Source: Amoebidium appalachense
Taxonomy: Eukaryota > Ichthyosporea
NCBI GenBank assembly: GCA_963693365.1
Contig: CAVNZM010000017.1
Coordinates: 3,410,001 to 3,474,000 of the forward strand
DNA: 64,000 nucleotides
Direction of reading: 5' to 3'
A model generated the notes under the pieces. It ran no database searches. It was not told where the DNA came from and saw only the letters and a list, made by a program, of their open reading frames with translations. A program made the translations under genes and the position numbers. The first letter of the stretch is position 1; the number at the start of each line of letters is the position of its first letter. Shown here one piece after another: positions 40,293 through 52,309 of the stretch.

Positions 40293-41924
40293 TGAGATGT
40301 TTTAGGGTGACGGACACTTGGTTTTGCAGCCTGAGGGAGGAGGGAGGGGGGAGTGGAATATGAGCTCAATTTCGGTTAAGCCAGATTCCCGAATTTGAGA
40401 AATTTGGGGTGACAGCATGAATGTTCTTCAGCAAACTTGGCTTTAGAAGGTGCACGGACCCGCATGATCAGGCATCTCGTATCTTGCAGTGAACCATATC
40501 TAGGTTGCAGGCATGAATGATTTCTTGTGATGCCGTGTTCAACATCCATCACGTAAATTCAGTGACCTATCCGTGGTGTGCCCAAATCATTAAGGGTTCA
40601 GGGCTTAGTCCAAAATGCAATCTAATAAATAGTATTGCTGATTGTGTTTGCCATGCAAGCATCCTATGTAGTAGCCACCCCATGTAGCCTCTTCAGATTC
40701 ACACAGCATCTCTGCACCTCATGGCCTGCATCGATATCCCCCCCAAGGGTCACCCCAAATCTCTCCTGAAAAGGGATGTCTCCTTTCCACGCTGAAGTTT
40801 ACCCACCCACGACCACATCATGTGCCACCTCACAGGACCTATTGCATGCATGCACACAGTAGTTGCAGAGCCGCGACACACAGCATGCAATCGATTGCCG
40901 TGACATGGGTTGGATAAGCTGCACGGGCACACGATGGGTGGGGAGGCATCAGAGGACTCTCATGGGACCTCATGCCATCGGCCATGCACTAGCAGTGGGC
41001 TGGGGCACGACTGCAGCTGTGGTACACTGATCTGATTGGTGCCCTGCGCACACTCCCCCTAATGGTTGAATGCAGGCAGGCATCATGGACGGCTTGCTCT
41101 CGTGCACACAACATCTTCGATCAGGTGTGACCTCAGGGCAGCACTGAACCGCCACATGCATGGATTGGCAGGGCCACACGGGCCAGCCAGCAAGTCCAAA
41201 CGGTGCCTCTTGCCCTGCAGCCATCGCCGTGGCCACTTGCACAAGCTGTCGCGGGTGGGTTGGGCCACGCGTGGCATGGTCCATGTGGAAGCTCATGGGC
41301 AGCCTGAAAATTTCTCATGGGGAGAAATTGCCCGGGAGGGGGAAGGGGAAGGGGGGGGGGGGGGGGGGGGGGGGGGGGGTGGGGAGGGTGGGAGGATCTA
41401 GGAGGGGGGGGGGGGGGGGGGTGGCGGGGGATGCAGTCTTGTCCTGATTGGTCAACACAGGAGAAGGTTGGAAGTTTGGACGACTGATCAAAGATACTGA
41501 GGGTCCCGTGCTAATGCGCAGAGGACAACCTTGGCTGCAGGATACTGTAGGGCCGGTTGAGGTGTGCAAGGTAGGCTGATGGTGCTGCAACATCCTGGGC
41601 TATGCCGTGCAGTCTGCAGAGAATAAGGTGTCTGTAGCAACACAGTAGCAGTATGCCTGCATGAAATTGCACCATACATCTCGGAGGGAGGGCCCACGGT
41701 GTGTGTGTGTGGGGGGTGGGGGGAGGGGGAGGGGGGGGGGGAGGGGAGGTTATGCAAAGCACGGGTTGAACTGAGAGAGACAAGGGGTTTACAAAGCACG
41801 GCACATTGAACCTCTGGTGGCATGTGTGGTGCAATGGCCATGCACGGTTGGGGTCTGCTGTCAGCCCCAAGTTGGGCACGGACACGGTGGCTGCGTGCTG
41901 CCACCAGCCCGCCAGTCCTGTGTC

Positions 41925-41955
<31 letters not shown>

Positions 41956-42424
41956 CTCTCCCCAACTCGTTTTCCCTTGAAACAGCAAAGCTGCCCCGAG
42001 AAGGATCTGCCTAAGGGGCACCAATTCGCAAGGGAGGCTATACTGTTGACCACATGTTCAAGTGAAGCTCCCCCTTCCCTTTTCTTCTTTCTCCCACCAC
42101 TACCACATGCGCACTCTCCCCCCCCCTCCCCCGCGACTGCCCCTTTGAATCTATCAATGAGGGACAAGAAAGGAAGTCAAACAAAACGACAAGGAAAAGG
42201 TCCTCCACCAATACCCTCACGAGGGGTAAAGAAAGAAAAGAAAAAAAAGGAAAAAAATGCAATTCTGCCCGGGCTGCCTGCTTTCACCATTACATTGTGT
42301 TCATGACCACTGAAAAATGATGGCCAGCAACAGAGACAAACAACTGGGTAATATGGGCAGCAGACGTCGTTAGGGTAGGGGCGCAGCCAAACAGTGAAAA
42401 AGACACCCATTCATGCCTAAGTGT
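40293..42424. other. Intergenic downstream of PIWI, no gene recognised
   Basis: Mostly unique DNA, with G-runs at 41350-41420 and 41720-41745 and a C-run at 41927-41950. No frame carries recognisable motifs. Confidence 0.45.
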
Positions 42425-42430
42425 TTTATT
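42425..42430 (-). terminator. Poly(A) signal of the PIWI gene
   Basis: AATAAA on the minus strand, about 175 nt downstream of the stop codon at 42604. Confidence 0.65.
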
Positions 42431-42603
42431 GTCGGCCCGCAGGCCACATACGCACATCTGTTATATACATCTATTACATATAATTTACCCACATCATTAC
42501 ATAGCCGGCCCGGTGTGGTGGCCCCCCATACATGCATCATCTACACCACCATCCACACCAGGGCCATGCACACACGCGCGCGCACCACACACACCCACAC
42601 ACA

Positions 42604-44015
42604 CTAGAGGTAGTGCAACAGGGTGTCCATGCCGTTTGCCTCAGGGTTGCGCCCGCCCAGGTGCATGCCGACCTTGAAGGCCAGGGTGTGTGCATACTGG
42701 CACGGGGCAGGCACCCGGATAGTCCCCTGCAAGCCAGCCAGTCAGCATGTGGCCCCATTGCTGCCAGGCAGGCAGGGGGCACGTACGGGCCAGTTGTAGT
42801 ACAGGTGGGTCAGCTTGTATGCAAGGCGCTGGTGCAGCTTGCGGGCAATCCACTTGTCCAGCTGGTGCGACTCCGAGTGGTACAGCAGGTTGAAGTGTGT
42901 GGGTGACACCGTGCCCTGCAACACCATATTAGCTCCCCCCCCCCCCCCCCCCTCCCCTCCCCTCCCCCCTCCCCCTCCCCTCCTCCTCCTTTCCATGCAG
43001 GCAAGCCCCGTGCATGAGGCCTAGGCACCTGGTTTGTCTTCTGGGAGACCAGGTAGAAGTTGAAATTGTCGGGCCCACAGGCCTTGTCGTCCTCTGTGCA
43101 CGTGCCTGGAGGGGGGTTGTACACACGGCCACCCTGCACCCAGCCGTCAGGGCCGGGCGCCTTGTGTGTGCCCGTTGTGTGTGTGAGCCAGGGGGATACC
43201 TACGTGAGTGTGGAACAGCTTCTGAGTGATCCTCTTCTTGAGCACAAAGAAGCACAGCTGGCAGTGGTCGTCTAGGGGCTCCAGCCACTCATGGTCGCCC
43301 TTCTGCAACCGCTGCTGCCTGATGCTGATGGCCTGCAGGATAGCCCCCACCTGCACCAACACGGACCATTCACCCCCACCCTCCCCACCCTCCCCTCCCC
43401 ATCATCACCCACCTCCTCCTGCCTGACCCCCTGTAGCTCCCCATCACTGACCCCATCCCGGTACACCTGCAAGGAACCCATCAGAACCACTGCTCGAAAC
43501 AACCTCCCCCTCTCCTTCCCTCTTACTATGACTGTTTCTGGGTATGTGCCGTTGCAGCGGTAGTAAGCATCTAGGGCATTGCCCATGTGCACGTCCAGCT
43601 GCCGCACTATCTCCTCGTGCTCGTGCTCCTGCACAAACCTGTCAGCTGCCGCCCAGCGCCACACCACCCAGCACATAAATGCACCCACCTGCTGGGCGGC
43701 CACCGAGTAGTACTGTGTGAAGTGGGGGTTGAGAGATGCACAGAACCCCATCACTGACCGTGACCCCCGTGCCTGCAGACCATACGTGTCAGTGTGTGCT
43801 GCATGGTGTGTGGGTGTGTGTGTGTGTGTGCGCACCATTGCGTGTGCGCGCTAACTACTGCATCTGAAAGCAAGAATGTATGCGTGTGTGTGTGCCAGAT
43901 ACTGTTTGTGTGTGAGCACGTGTGTATGTGTGTGTGTGTGTGTGTGTGTGCCAGATACTGTGCGTGTGTGTGCACGAGTGTATGTGTGTGTGTATGCCAG
44001 ATACTGTGTGTGTGA

Positions 44016-44053
<38 letters not shown>

Positions 44054-44147
44054 CAGATACTGGGTGTGTGTGTGCACGAGTGTATGTGTGTGTGTGCCAG
44101 ATACTGTGTGTGTGTGAGAGAGTGTGCTGTGTATACATGTGTGTGAG

Positions 44148-44219
<72 letters not shown>

Positions 44220-47200
44220 TGTGTGTGTGTGTGTGTACGCGCGCGCGCGCGTGTGTGTGTGTGCCAGATAGTGCGTGTGCACCTACCACGTCATGGTTGA
44301 CGTCTATGCCCACCACCATCATATTCCTGATCCTGCTGGGCACCGGTGTGGCACACCACAGCTGCCCCCCCACCTTTGCCTGCCTGTGGCCCCGTGAGCA
44401 ACACCCACACACACACCCACACACGCAGGATTGCACGTACATCTGCAGGCAGACCTTTGTCATGACCGACTTGACCTTTGTCATGACCGACTTGACAAAC
44501 CTGTCCTGCTTAAAGTGCCCCTTGGTGATGCACTGTGACGGCACCCCAAGTTCAAAGCTGCCCACAAGTGTCAGTCTCTGATCCCCCCCCCCCCCCCCCC
44601 CCCCCCCCCCCACCCACACACACACACACACCCACCCACACCCACCGACCCATGCAGCCTTTTGGCTCAACGGCTCAGTAAAAGCGCGACAGGGTTACTA
44701 ATTTGTAACTGTTTGTGTTGCATTTGATCCACATAGCATGGCATGTGTGCTGGCCCCATGTGCACCCACCTGCAATACCTCTTGACCATGTTGTATCTAT
44801 CCACACTGGTGTCGGGCAGCAGCACCACCACCAGCCCCGGATCAGGCACACCATGTGCCTTCTCTCCGGCCAGCGCTTTGCAGAACACAGAACCCTCGGA
44901 CCCTGCCCCATTGATGCATTGTCAGCATGCAGCCCCCCCATTGGTGCATTGTCAGCATGTAGCCCCCCCATTGGCGCAATGTCAGCATGCAGCCCCCCCA
45001 TCGATGCATTGTCAGCATGCAGCCCCCCAATTGGTGCATTGTCAGTGCATTGTCAGCATGCAGCCCCCCCCCCCCCATTGGCGCATTGTCAGCATGCAGC
45101 CCCCCCATTGGTGCATTGTCAGCACGCAGCCCCCCCATTGGTGCATTGTCAGCAACCAGTCCCCCCATTGGTGCATTGTCAGCATGCAGCCCCCCCCCCC
45201 CCCCCATTGGTGCATTGTCAGCATGCAGCCCCCCCATTGGTGCATTGTCAGCATGCAGCCCCTCCCCCCAGCCCTGAGCAGCAGTACGCACCACGTGTGT
45301 CCAGGACACGTGTAGGGTTTCCAGGGTCCACACCCCATGCACCCATGATGGTGCGCATGTGGTGCACCACCATGCCGGCCTCCCAGTCATCCCGCTTATC
45401 ATGCAGCAGCCACCACTGCTCCCGTAATCAACACCCTCACCCGTAACACACTCCCCCCCCCCCCCCCCCCCCCCGGGGTGCAATGACATACGGTAGTTAT
45501 GGGCAGTGGAGCCAGCAGCTGTGTGAACAGCAGGCGGGTCCAGTCAAAGGTGTCCCCCTGGCCCAGGTCCTGCATGTCCCCGGACTGTGGGTTGCCCTCC
45601 GGGTCGACCGTGAACACCACCTCCGGCCGCAGCTGTGTCCCTTTGATGTCGCTGGGGGTAGCCCTGTGGGGTGTGGGTAGGTCAGCATGGGGATGTAGGG
45701 CACACAGGCGGTGCTGTGGGGTGCACGTACGCCAGGGCGATGCCCCAGTCCTGCATGGTGCTGCTGGCCAGCTCACTGCCGTGCACCTTGGCCGGCAGCC
45801 CGTTGAGCCGTGTCAGTCGGTCATCTGCATCCTAACATCAGCATCTCCCCTCCCCCCCCCCCCCCCCCCCCCCCACCCCCTCCTCCCCCCTTCATTTGAA
45901 CACGGGACCCACCTGGGTCGACCTGGCCGGCAGCCACCACGGCCTTGCGCACCCTGCATGCAGCACGTCAGGCCCACCCATGTCCCTCCCAACCCCCTCT
46001 CCCCTTCCAACCCCCACCCCCCCCGTGTGTGTGTGTGTGGTTGCACCGACCGTGCGTTCTTGTGCTGGTTGCTGTCCAAGCCAGTCAGTGTGCACAGTTC
46101 TGGAATCAGCCTGATAGTCTGCACACATGCCTGTCAGCCATCCAACCCCAAGCCCCTCCCCCCCGGGCGCTCATTGGTGCACGTACCTGGCCCCTGGCCT
46201 CAGCCAATAGCAGGGGCTGGTTGTTACTGGGCATGCGCACATGTGTATCTCGTCACCGCATACTGCCCATACGTCACCGGCCTCCCTGCACAGCTCATCA
46301 ATATTGACCCTTGGCCAGCTCCTCACCAACTAACCCCCCCCCCCCCACCTCCGTTGTCGAAGCTGTCTGCCGGGCTGTGGTTCCAGTCCACGCCCATGAC
46401 CCGGTAGGTCCTGTTGTTGTACTGCACCCCCCGTCAGCACCAGCACGCAGCCACAGGGCATGCCAAAAAGAGCACCCACCGTGGTGAAGACTATCTTGTT
46501 GGTCACGGCCTCTTCAAACTCCCGCCGGTTGGAGCCCAGCCGCTGATATGTGTCCAGCAGCGTGTTGGTCTGGATCATCTGCACCCACAAGTGGCTACCT
46601 TGTTAGTCTGTTTTCCTTTCCTTGTTTCTATTTTTAATTCTTCCTCGCCATGGTGATGGTAGCGGGCGCACACCGTGTGTGTCGTGTGTGGGTGTGTGTG
46701 TGTGCGCATGTGTGTGTGTGTCTGTGTGTGCGTGTGTGTGTGCGCGCACGCGCGAAGGAGGGGCCGGGTGGGGGGGGTGGGGGGGGGGGGGGGGGGTCCA
46801 GGGACGGAGCCAGAAATTGACATCTAGGGCATACGTACCTTATGATGCAGGTCGATGGCCCAGCACAGACCGGCCTGAGTCTGGACCACTGACGTCATGA
46901 AGCCGGGCCACATGCACAGGCCAAAGGCAGACAGGTCCCTGCTGCTGGTTTCCTGCAAAGACCACGTCAGCCCCAGCCCTTCCACCATGCTTCAGGGTTA
47001 ACCTAGCAGGTGCCGGCCCAACCTACTAGAGGTAGCAGCATTACACATACAACATGCTGCAGGGCAAACCCATGCCCTGCCGGCACTAGCATAGGCCAGC
47101 ACCCAGTGCCCAGTTCACCGGCCCAGGCCCATTAGCTCACCTCTCCGGGGTTGTAGTGCCAGCGGCCCAGCCGTCGCAGCGCCAGTGCCCTCGTCATGAT

Positions 47201-48763
47201 GTTGTTCATCACAACCTGCCCCCACCCTGTCAGCCTCTTCTAACCAACCCCTCCCCTCCCCCCCCCCCCCCCCCCCCCCCCCCCCCAGCACCGTGCACGC
47301 ACGTTGTACACTTGGTCTCTGCCATTTGAGTCGTAGCACACCTGGGTGGCCAGGGTGACGGTGATGTTGTCCTCGGGGTTGTTTGCTACCGTGAATGTGC
47401 CCGTAGCAATCCTGCCAACCGCACTGTTTAGCAACCCCCCCCCCCCCCCCCCCCCCCCGCCAACCCCCTCCCCCCGGGCATTCATACTGGGTTGTGGTGA
47501 ACAGGCACTCGTTCTTGAACACATACAGGCCACCCAGCATCATGGCGTCCTTGTGCAGCCGCAGCACCTGCCCCTGCCTGTGCCCACCCTGCCCCTCAGC
47601 CTGCAGCCACCACCACCACCACAACCCTCCCGGGGCAAGGGCATGCCCAACCTTTTTCTGGACAGGTCTGCAGCAAAGGTCACCTTGTACTGCAACACAC
47701 AGCGTCAGCAACCCACCCTGCAGCAAGGCCACTGCACCTTACAATTGCCTGGCCGTGTGTCCAAGCACGCTGCCTACGTTCATAACAAACCACAGAGGGA
47801 AGAAAAGGCAAGGGTGTGGGCCGAAGAAATGTTTGGAAAGATACAAAAACAAAACTGCCTAACCGTCAAGACCAAAGACAAGTGCAGCCCAGGTATGTGG
47901 CAGCAGAGCCCACCCAGCACAACGAAGACAATGCATGCCAGCGCAAAATCAAAGGCACATGGGAGCACGCCTTGGAGACTCAGGGCACACTTCCACTGCC
48001 AGTTGGCACCCCGCCGGCTGTTGGTTAACACACCCACGTCCATCTATGCTCACACAAATAAACATTGCTACACACCATCCCACCACTCCCCTGGGTTCAA
48101 GGCACCACTAGCGCACACGACCAAAGAACAACAACAGTCTACTTTGTTCTCTGCCGCTAGGCCGACCGGGTGCCTACCATGTAGAATATCCTGTTGGTGT
48201 CGGCCGTGAAAGTGTAGTGGTTGACCAGCAGCTCCAGCTTCCGGTCCTGGCCGTCACTCGGGAACGCCTCAAGCGGCGCATACTTGCCCCCTGTCCAGCA
48301 TACTTAGCAGCCAGCACCGGCAAGAACACAGCACTCAAACCAGCCTGCCGTAAACTTGGCCAAGCCAGACACAAAGCCAGCAACCAAACTCGAACTTGCA
48401 ACACCAAGGGAAAAACCAACGCTACAAGCAGACCCACCTAACACCAGACCCTGCCTCTCCCCATTCACAAGCATGCCGCCCACACACTACCCACCTCCAC
48501 GCCCCCGGCCACCGCCTGAAGGGCCACTGTCTCTGCGTCCGCCCTGGTGGTGGCCCCTGTCTCCGCCATAGCCCCCTCGCTGTGGGTCCTGCTGCCCATA
48601 CTGTCTGCTGTGGCTCTCTCTGCGCCGATGGTCTGCACCCCAGCGTCAGCCAGATCGGCCAGAGACACACAGCCAGCCTTCAGTGCTGCGCAGCAAACGC
48701 TGCCGGCAACATACCGTCTGGAGGCCCACGATCGTAGCCCCCACCCCCGTAGCGCTGTGCCAT
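42604..48763 (-). CDS. PIWI: PIWI-clade Argonaute, 25-exon model
   Basis: Exon starts/ends (5' to 3'): 48763-48715, 48632-48495, 48290-48178, 47689-47652, 47577-47488, 47411-47303, 47215-47141, 46952-46839, 46578-46480, 46421-46349, 46248-46187, 46118-46051, 45953-45913, 45824-45731, 45663-45492, 45415-45292, 44902-44770, 44557-44441, 44383-44287, 43772-43527, 43466-43413, 43350-43204, 43133-43029, 42915-42787, 42726-42604; about 869 aa. It has an RG/Gly-rich N-terminus (typical arginine-methylation/Tudor-binding region), a PAZ region with [24 protein letters not shown], the MID segment YNMVKRYC...PSQC, and a PIWI domain with GID (D597), a Glu-rich EHEHEE (the likely Glu finger), YRDG (D688) and SPTHFN (H793). 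The DEDH slicer tetrad therefore looks intact. It ends in a -LLHYL C-terminus, as PIWI proteins do. The role is piRNA-guided silencing. The start of exon 11 is uncertain. An in-frame 7-residue duplication lies in MID. Confidence 0.95.
43870..44275 (-). repeat. TG/GA microsatellite with reiterated 'gccagatactg', PIWI intron 19
   Basis: gtgccagatactg(t/g) recurs at about 43900, 43950, 43996, 44051, 44096 and (as gccagatagtg) 44263, each separated by TG repeats with gagcacgtg or gcacgagtg. A pure (GA)n lies at about 44151-44217. This fills most of the intron between exons 19 and 20. Confidence 0.93.
44909..45262 (-). repeat. 30-bp minisatellite filling PIWI intron 16
   Basis: About 12 units of ttggtgcattgtcagcatgc plus agccccccca, mostly exactly 30 bp, with expanded C-runs in two units (near 45066 and 45192) and one partial unit near 45040. 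It spans nearly the entire intron between exons 16 and 17 (45291-44903). Confidence 0.96.
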
Positions 48764-49984
48764 GGCTTGGGAGGGCAGGCCCGTACAGGCAGACCGAGGT
48801 AAGCAAAGCCTATGATTGTCCAACTGTGCTCTAGCCTATAAACAAGAGTAGTGGTGTGAAGAATAACCGGCACAACCAGCACAAACAAACACAACCCCTG
48901 AAGGTGAATTGATATGTGGTGGGCAACAGCGTGCAAACAAACCACCCCAAGATAAGCCACGGCCCTACATAGCTTGATGAAAAAGGGTTACGGAACTTGC
49001 GAGTTTATGATCAAGATGTGTTTCCAGCGAAATGAGGTAACTTCTTAACGTGATTTAGAACCATTTAGACGGAGATATGCTCTTTGTGGGGCTAGCCAAC
49101 CAATGGTGAAGCCTAAATTTAGGCGCCAGGTAGCGTGATATCGCCGGCTCCGACGGTTACACGCTCCAGATCTATTGTATAGTTATCAAGAGGAGGCCTA
49201 GATAAACTACCCTAGGTGTATATTAGTTGCCTTTGTAAAAATTTCAATGGCTTTGCTTCGCTCTGGTCGGAATGATGACGTTATGAAGGGCTGGGGGAAG
49301 GGCTCACCCATATACAAAATGACGCTTTAAGTGATCAAAGTTAAAAAGATGAATAGAAAACAGGCTTTGGTCAACCAATTGATATTTTTATACATAACGC
49401 GACACACATTTATTGTATAAGCAACATGGGGTGTCCGCCGCTTATTTTATGGTGAAAACTAGAAAAATCTATAGTTTTGTCATAGACGTTCAACCAGGGC
49501 CCTAACCGTTCGGAGGCTTAGCCGGACTGGTTTTTGCCGATTTTGACAATGAGGGAAGCGTCGGACATCACATGATCATTATTACGCGTTTTTTCATTTC
49601 CGACAATTTTTCATAATGAACCAAAACCTGTCTTCTAAGTAAAAACGAGTGAACATGCACATGAGAGCCTGTAGATCTGTAACACGCCCCGATGGGGTTA
49701 GGGCAGCCCTTACCCTAGCCCTTTCGGAATGTGAGGCCAATCAGTTGATCCGACTCTTTCAGGTAAGCCATATAAGGTTACGCATACGAATTCGGGGTTT
49801 ACGCTGTTTACTCGAGGCAAAGAGAACCAGTCTCAGGTATGGGGGGGGTTTTTTGCTCGGAATATCCCCTCAGCGGTATATCATGATCACGTACATAGAT
49901 GTCGGGTGGTGACTATATATCAGGGTTTACTTTCTCTACGAGACATCATAAAGACTACAAGGAGAAATCAATTAATTGGGGTTC
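48764..49984. other. PIWI upstream region, no other gene recognised
   Basis: Should contain the PIWI promoter; no TATA box noted. The word acgctgtttactcgaggc at about 49801 recurs at 56898, showing a shared dispersed sequence. A frame at 49649-49912 has no known motif. Confidence 0.4.
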
Positions 49985-50068
49985 CCCGGTTTTTTTATTT
50001 TATTTTTTTATTTGTTTTTTTTTTATTTATTAAAGGGGCTCCCCTTGGGACACTCGGTATCAGCTGGT

Positions 50069-50126
<58 letters not shown>

Positions 50127-50819
50127 TGTGTGTGTGTGCGCGTGCGCTATAATTTTGTAGTGATGCCGTGTTTCTCAAGCCAATCAATACATCTAATAAA
50201 CAGGTCGTAGTTACGCGTGTTTAGTATAAAATCAAGGATGTTGTAATTTACAGGTAGGCTATCTTTTTGGGTGTCTGTTGTGAATGTGGCGTGTGTGTGT
50301 GGCGGTATTATGTGGTCTATCAAACTACATTTGGCGATACATGACCGGTTAAACTGGTGTGTGTGTGTGTTGTTTGGGCATGCAAATGATGCCACCTTAT
50401 ACTTATTAGATCTCCACTGTATAGCACGTGTACAGTAAAAGCGTGGTAATTGATCAATAATACCATCAGCTAGAGAAAGACCAGTTCTACAGGAAGGTAA
50501 TATGTATTTAGGTGTTATACATTTGCGAGTGCCATATTTGGCAATATGGTTGAGGCGGTCAGTATATATAAAACGAGACATAAGGCTTAGTTTTTCAAGG
50601 TGTATGCTTTCATCGGGTCTAGTGTCGTGTGGTATCTTTTTCCATTTGTTATATTGCGTGATTATCTTGTGATTGTGTACATGTTTAATAAGTAAGTGGC
50701 AGTCCAAAGTCACACACACACTATTGCGGGGTTTATTTGTATTTGTGCCCAAAATAAAAATAAACCCCGCAATAGTGTGTGTGTGACTTTGGACTGCCAC
50801 TTACTTATTAAACATGTAC
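49985..50819 (-). mobile_element. LINE-like 3' fragment with inverted 5' end
   Basis: On the minus strand an open frame of at least 200 codons runs from the inverted repeat to a TAG at 50147. It includes SVCVTLDCHLLIKHVHNHK, QYNKWKKIP, LSLMSRFIYTDRLNHIAKYG and a C-terminal NILDFILNTRNYDLFIRCID. The stop is followed directly by (CA)n (about 50146-50068), then a small hairpin (aaggggagcccctt) and an AATAAATAAAA-type tail (50035-49990). A 3' hairpin plus A-rich tail suggests a non-LTR retroelement. The frame itself has no reverse transcriptase motif I can identify. An ordinary gene relic is the alternative. Confidence 0.4.
50677..50819. repeat. Perfect 62-bp inverted repeat with 19-nt loop
   Basis: Arms 50677-50738 and 50758-50819 are exact reverse complements (outer ends gtacatgtttaataagtaag). 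The left arm is part of the open frame described at 49985-50819; the right arm is its inverted duplicate. Confidence 0.97.
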
Positions 50820-52133
50820 GAATTCCGATGAGAATTCCGAACTAGTGTAGTGTGTAGTTATCCAGACAGCTAACATATTAGCCGATTTGTTTCAAGCCGT
50901 AGAGAGAAGAAAAACATATAGAGCCTACAATAGGCATATACTGCTGTCCGTTTATTGTCTATGCAGTGGCACTTTACTGTAGACATTTGTCAGTCAATGT
51001 GGCCACCTACGAACGTATCGATCGGTGACCACAAGCCATCGCCATGTACATACATGTAGGTGCACTGCGAACTGGGCAAGCGCATGCAGGATCCGGAAGT
51101 GAGCCGAACGGTGATCACGAGTCCGTCACTCAACCAACTGTAGTAGGACTACAAATTGGTCGTAGAAAGAAGTGCTGTGAAGGCAAAACTGGTTATGATA
51201 TGCTGTAACAACTTGAAGTTCCGCCTTACATTGAACATGTACATGTGTTGGCTGCGTTGGAAAAGGCTACGTTGTACAAGCTTCAGCAGCTTGAGTAAAC
51301 CAAAGTCATGCGGAATTCAAGCCGGATAGATTCAGTAATTAAGTTGACGGTGTCTTGTAGATGTTGTGCAGCTCAGTGAATAGGAAAAGCAGCCCTAATG
51401 AAACACACTTACACACAATGCAAGAGTCGTCAGGCAGCTCTGCCATTGTGTTTCTACAATAGGAATAGCCTCGGCTGCACCTAGTATCTGAGCTAGCTAG
51501 CCCTCACTTGAGCACGGTCACGATTTGGTTTGGTCCAATCGGCTCTCTGGGCTCAAGCAAATATGGGGTTCGTGGCAACTTGAACCGACACTGTAACAGG
51601 CTCCGGCTCGATTGAGTTGCCAAGCCAGTACCAAGTTTTGGGCTAATGATTGGCCGATATGGATCCGGACGGTTGTTGGCATCCTCATCATGACTGCACT
51701 GTTCATACCTTCAACCCCACAAAGGGCCCCATAACACCCCCCCCCCCCCCCCTCCCCCCCCCCCCCCCCCCCCCCCGGCGCAACCCCCCCTCCCCCCCCC
51801 CCCCCACCACCACCCAAAAAAAAAAAAAAAGCCTCTGAGACTCTCTCTCAATTAAGGCTCTTTTTTTCTCTCAAAGCCTCCTGTGTGTGTCTGTGAATGT
51901 GTGTGTTATGGAACTGCTCCAAAATAAACGATCATAGCACCAGGACATGTGTCCGCAAGTGCATGATTATGCTATATAATGTAAACACGTGTGATTATCA
52001 TGTGCAGATCACCAAGTGTCACTCTTGACATGTGACACTCGCGTCCACACGGCGGACGCACCCATATGTTTTGGCACGCGCAGGTCATTGATCTGCGTGC
52101 GGCGGTATCACGTGTGTCACCCGCCGACAGGCG
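50820..52133. other. Intergenic, no gene recognised
   Basis: Unique DNA apart from the C/A homopolymer cluster at 51738-51834. No recognisable frame. Confidence 0.4.
51738..51834 (+). repeat. C-runs ending in an A-run
   Basis: C tracts with two T interruptions, ggcgcaa, further C tracts, CCACCACCACCC, then about 15 A. Confidence 0.93.
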
Positions 52134-52189
52134 ACTGTGCACGTCACTATAGACCGGTTTAACTGTGCACGTCACTATAGACCGGTTTA
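52134..52189 (+). repeat. Two-copy 28-bp direct repeat
   Basis: ctgtgcacgtcactataga followed by ccggttta(a/g) occurs at 52135 and 52163. The palindromic-looking ends suggest recent duplication. Confidence 0.93.
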
Positions 52190-52309
52190 GAAATGATTTT
52201 TTTTCAAATTCTGCCTAACCTTATATGTCACCGGAACAATTCGAATCTTGTGATTGGTTGCGCCAAAAGTAAGGGCCAAGGTAAGGGCCGCTCAACCGGT
52301 GATGTGACG

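Noticed and set aside
47346-48209. Long plus-strand frame of 287 codons
   Set aside because: It is the antisense shadow of PIWI exons and intron 3.
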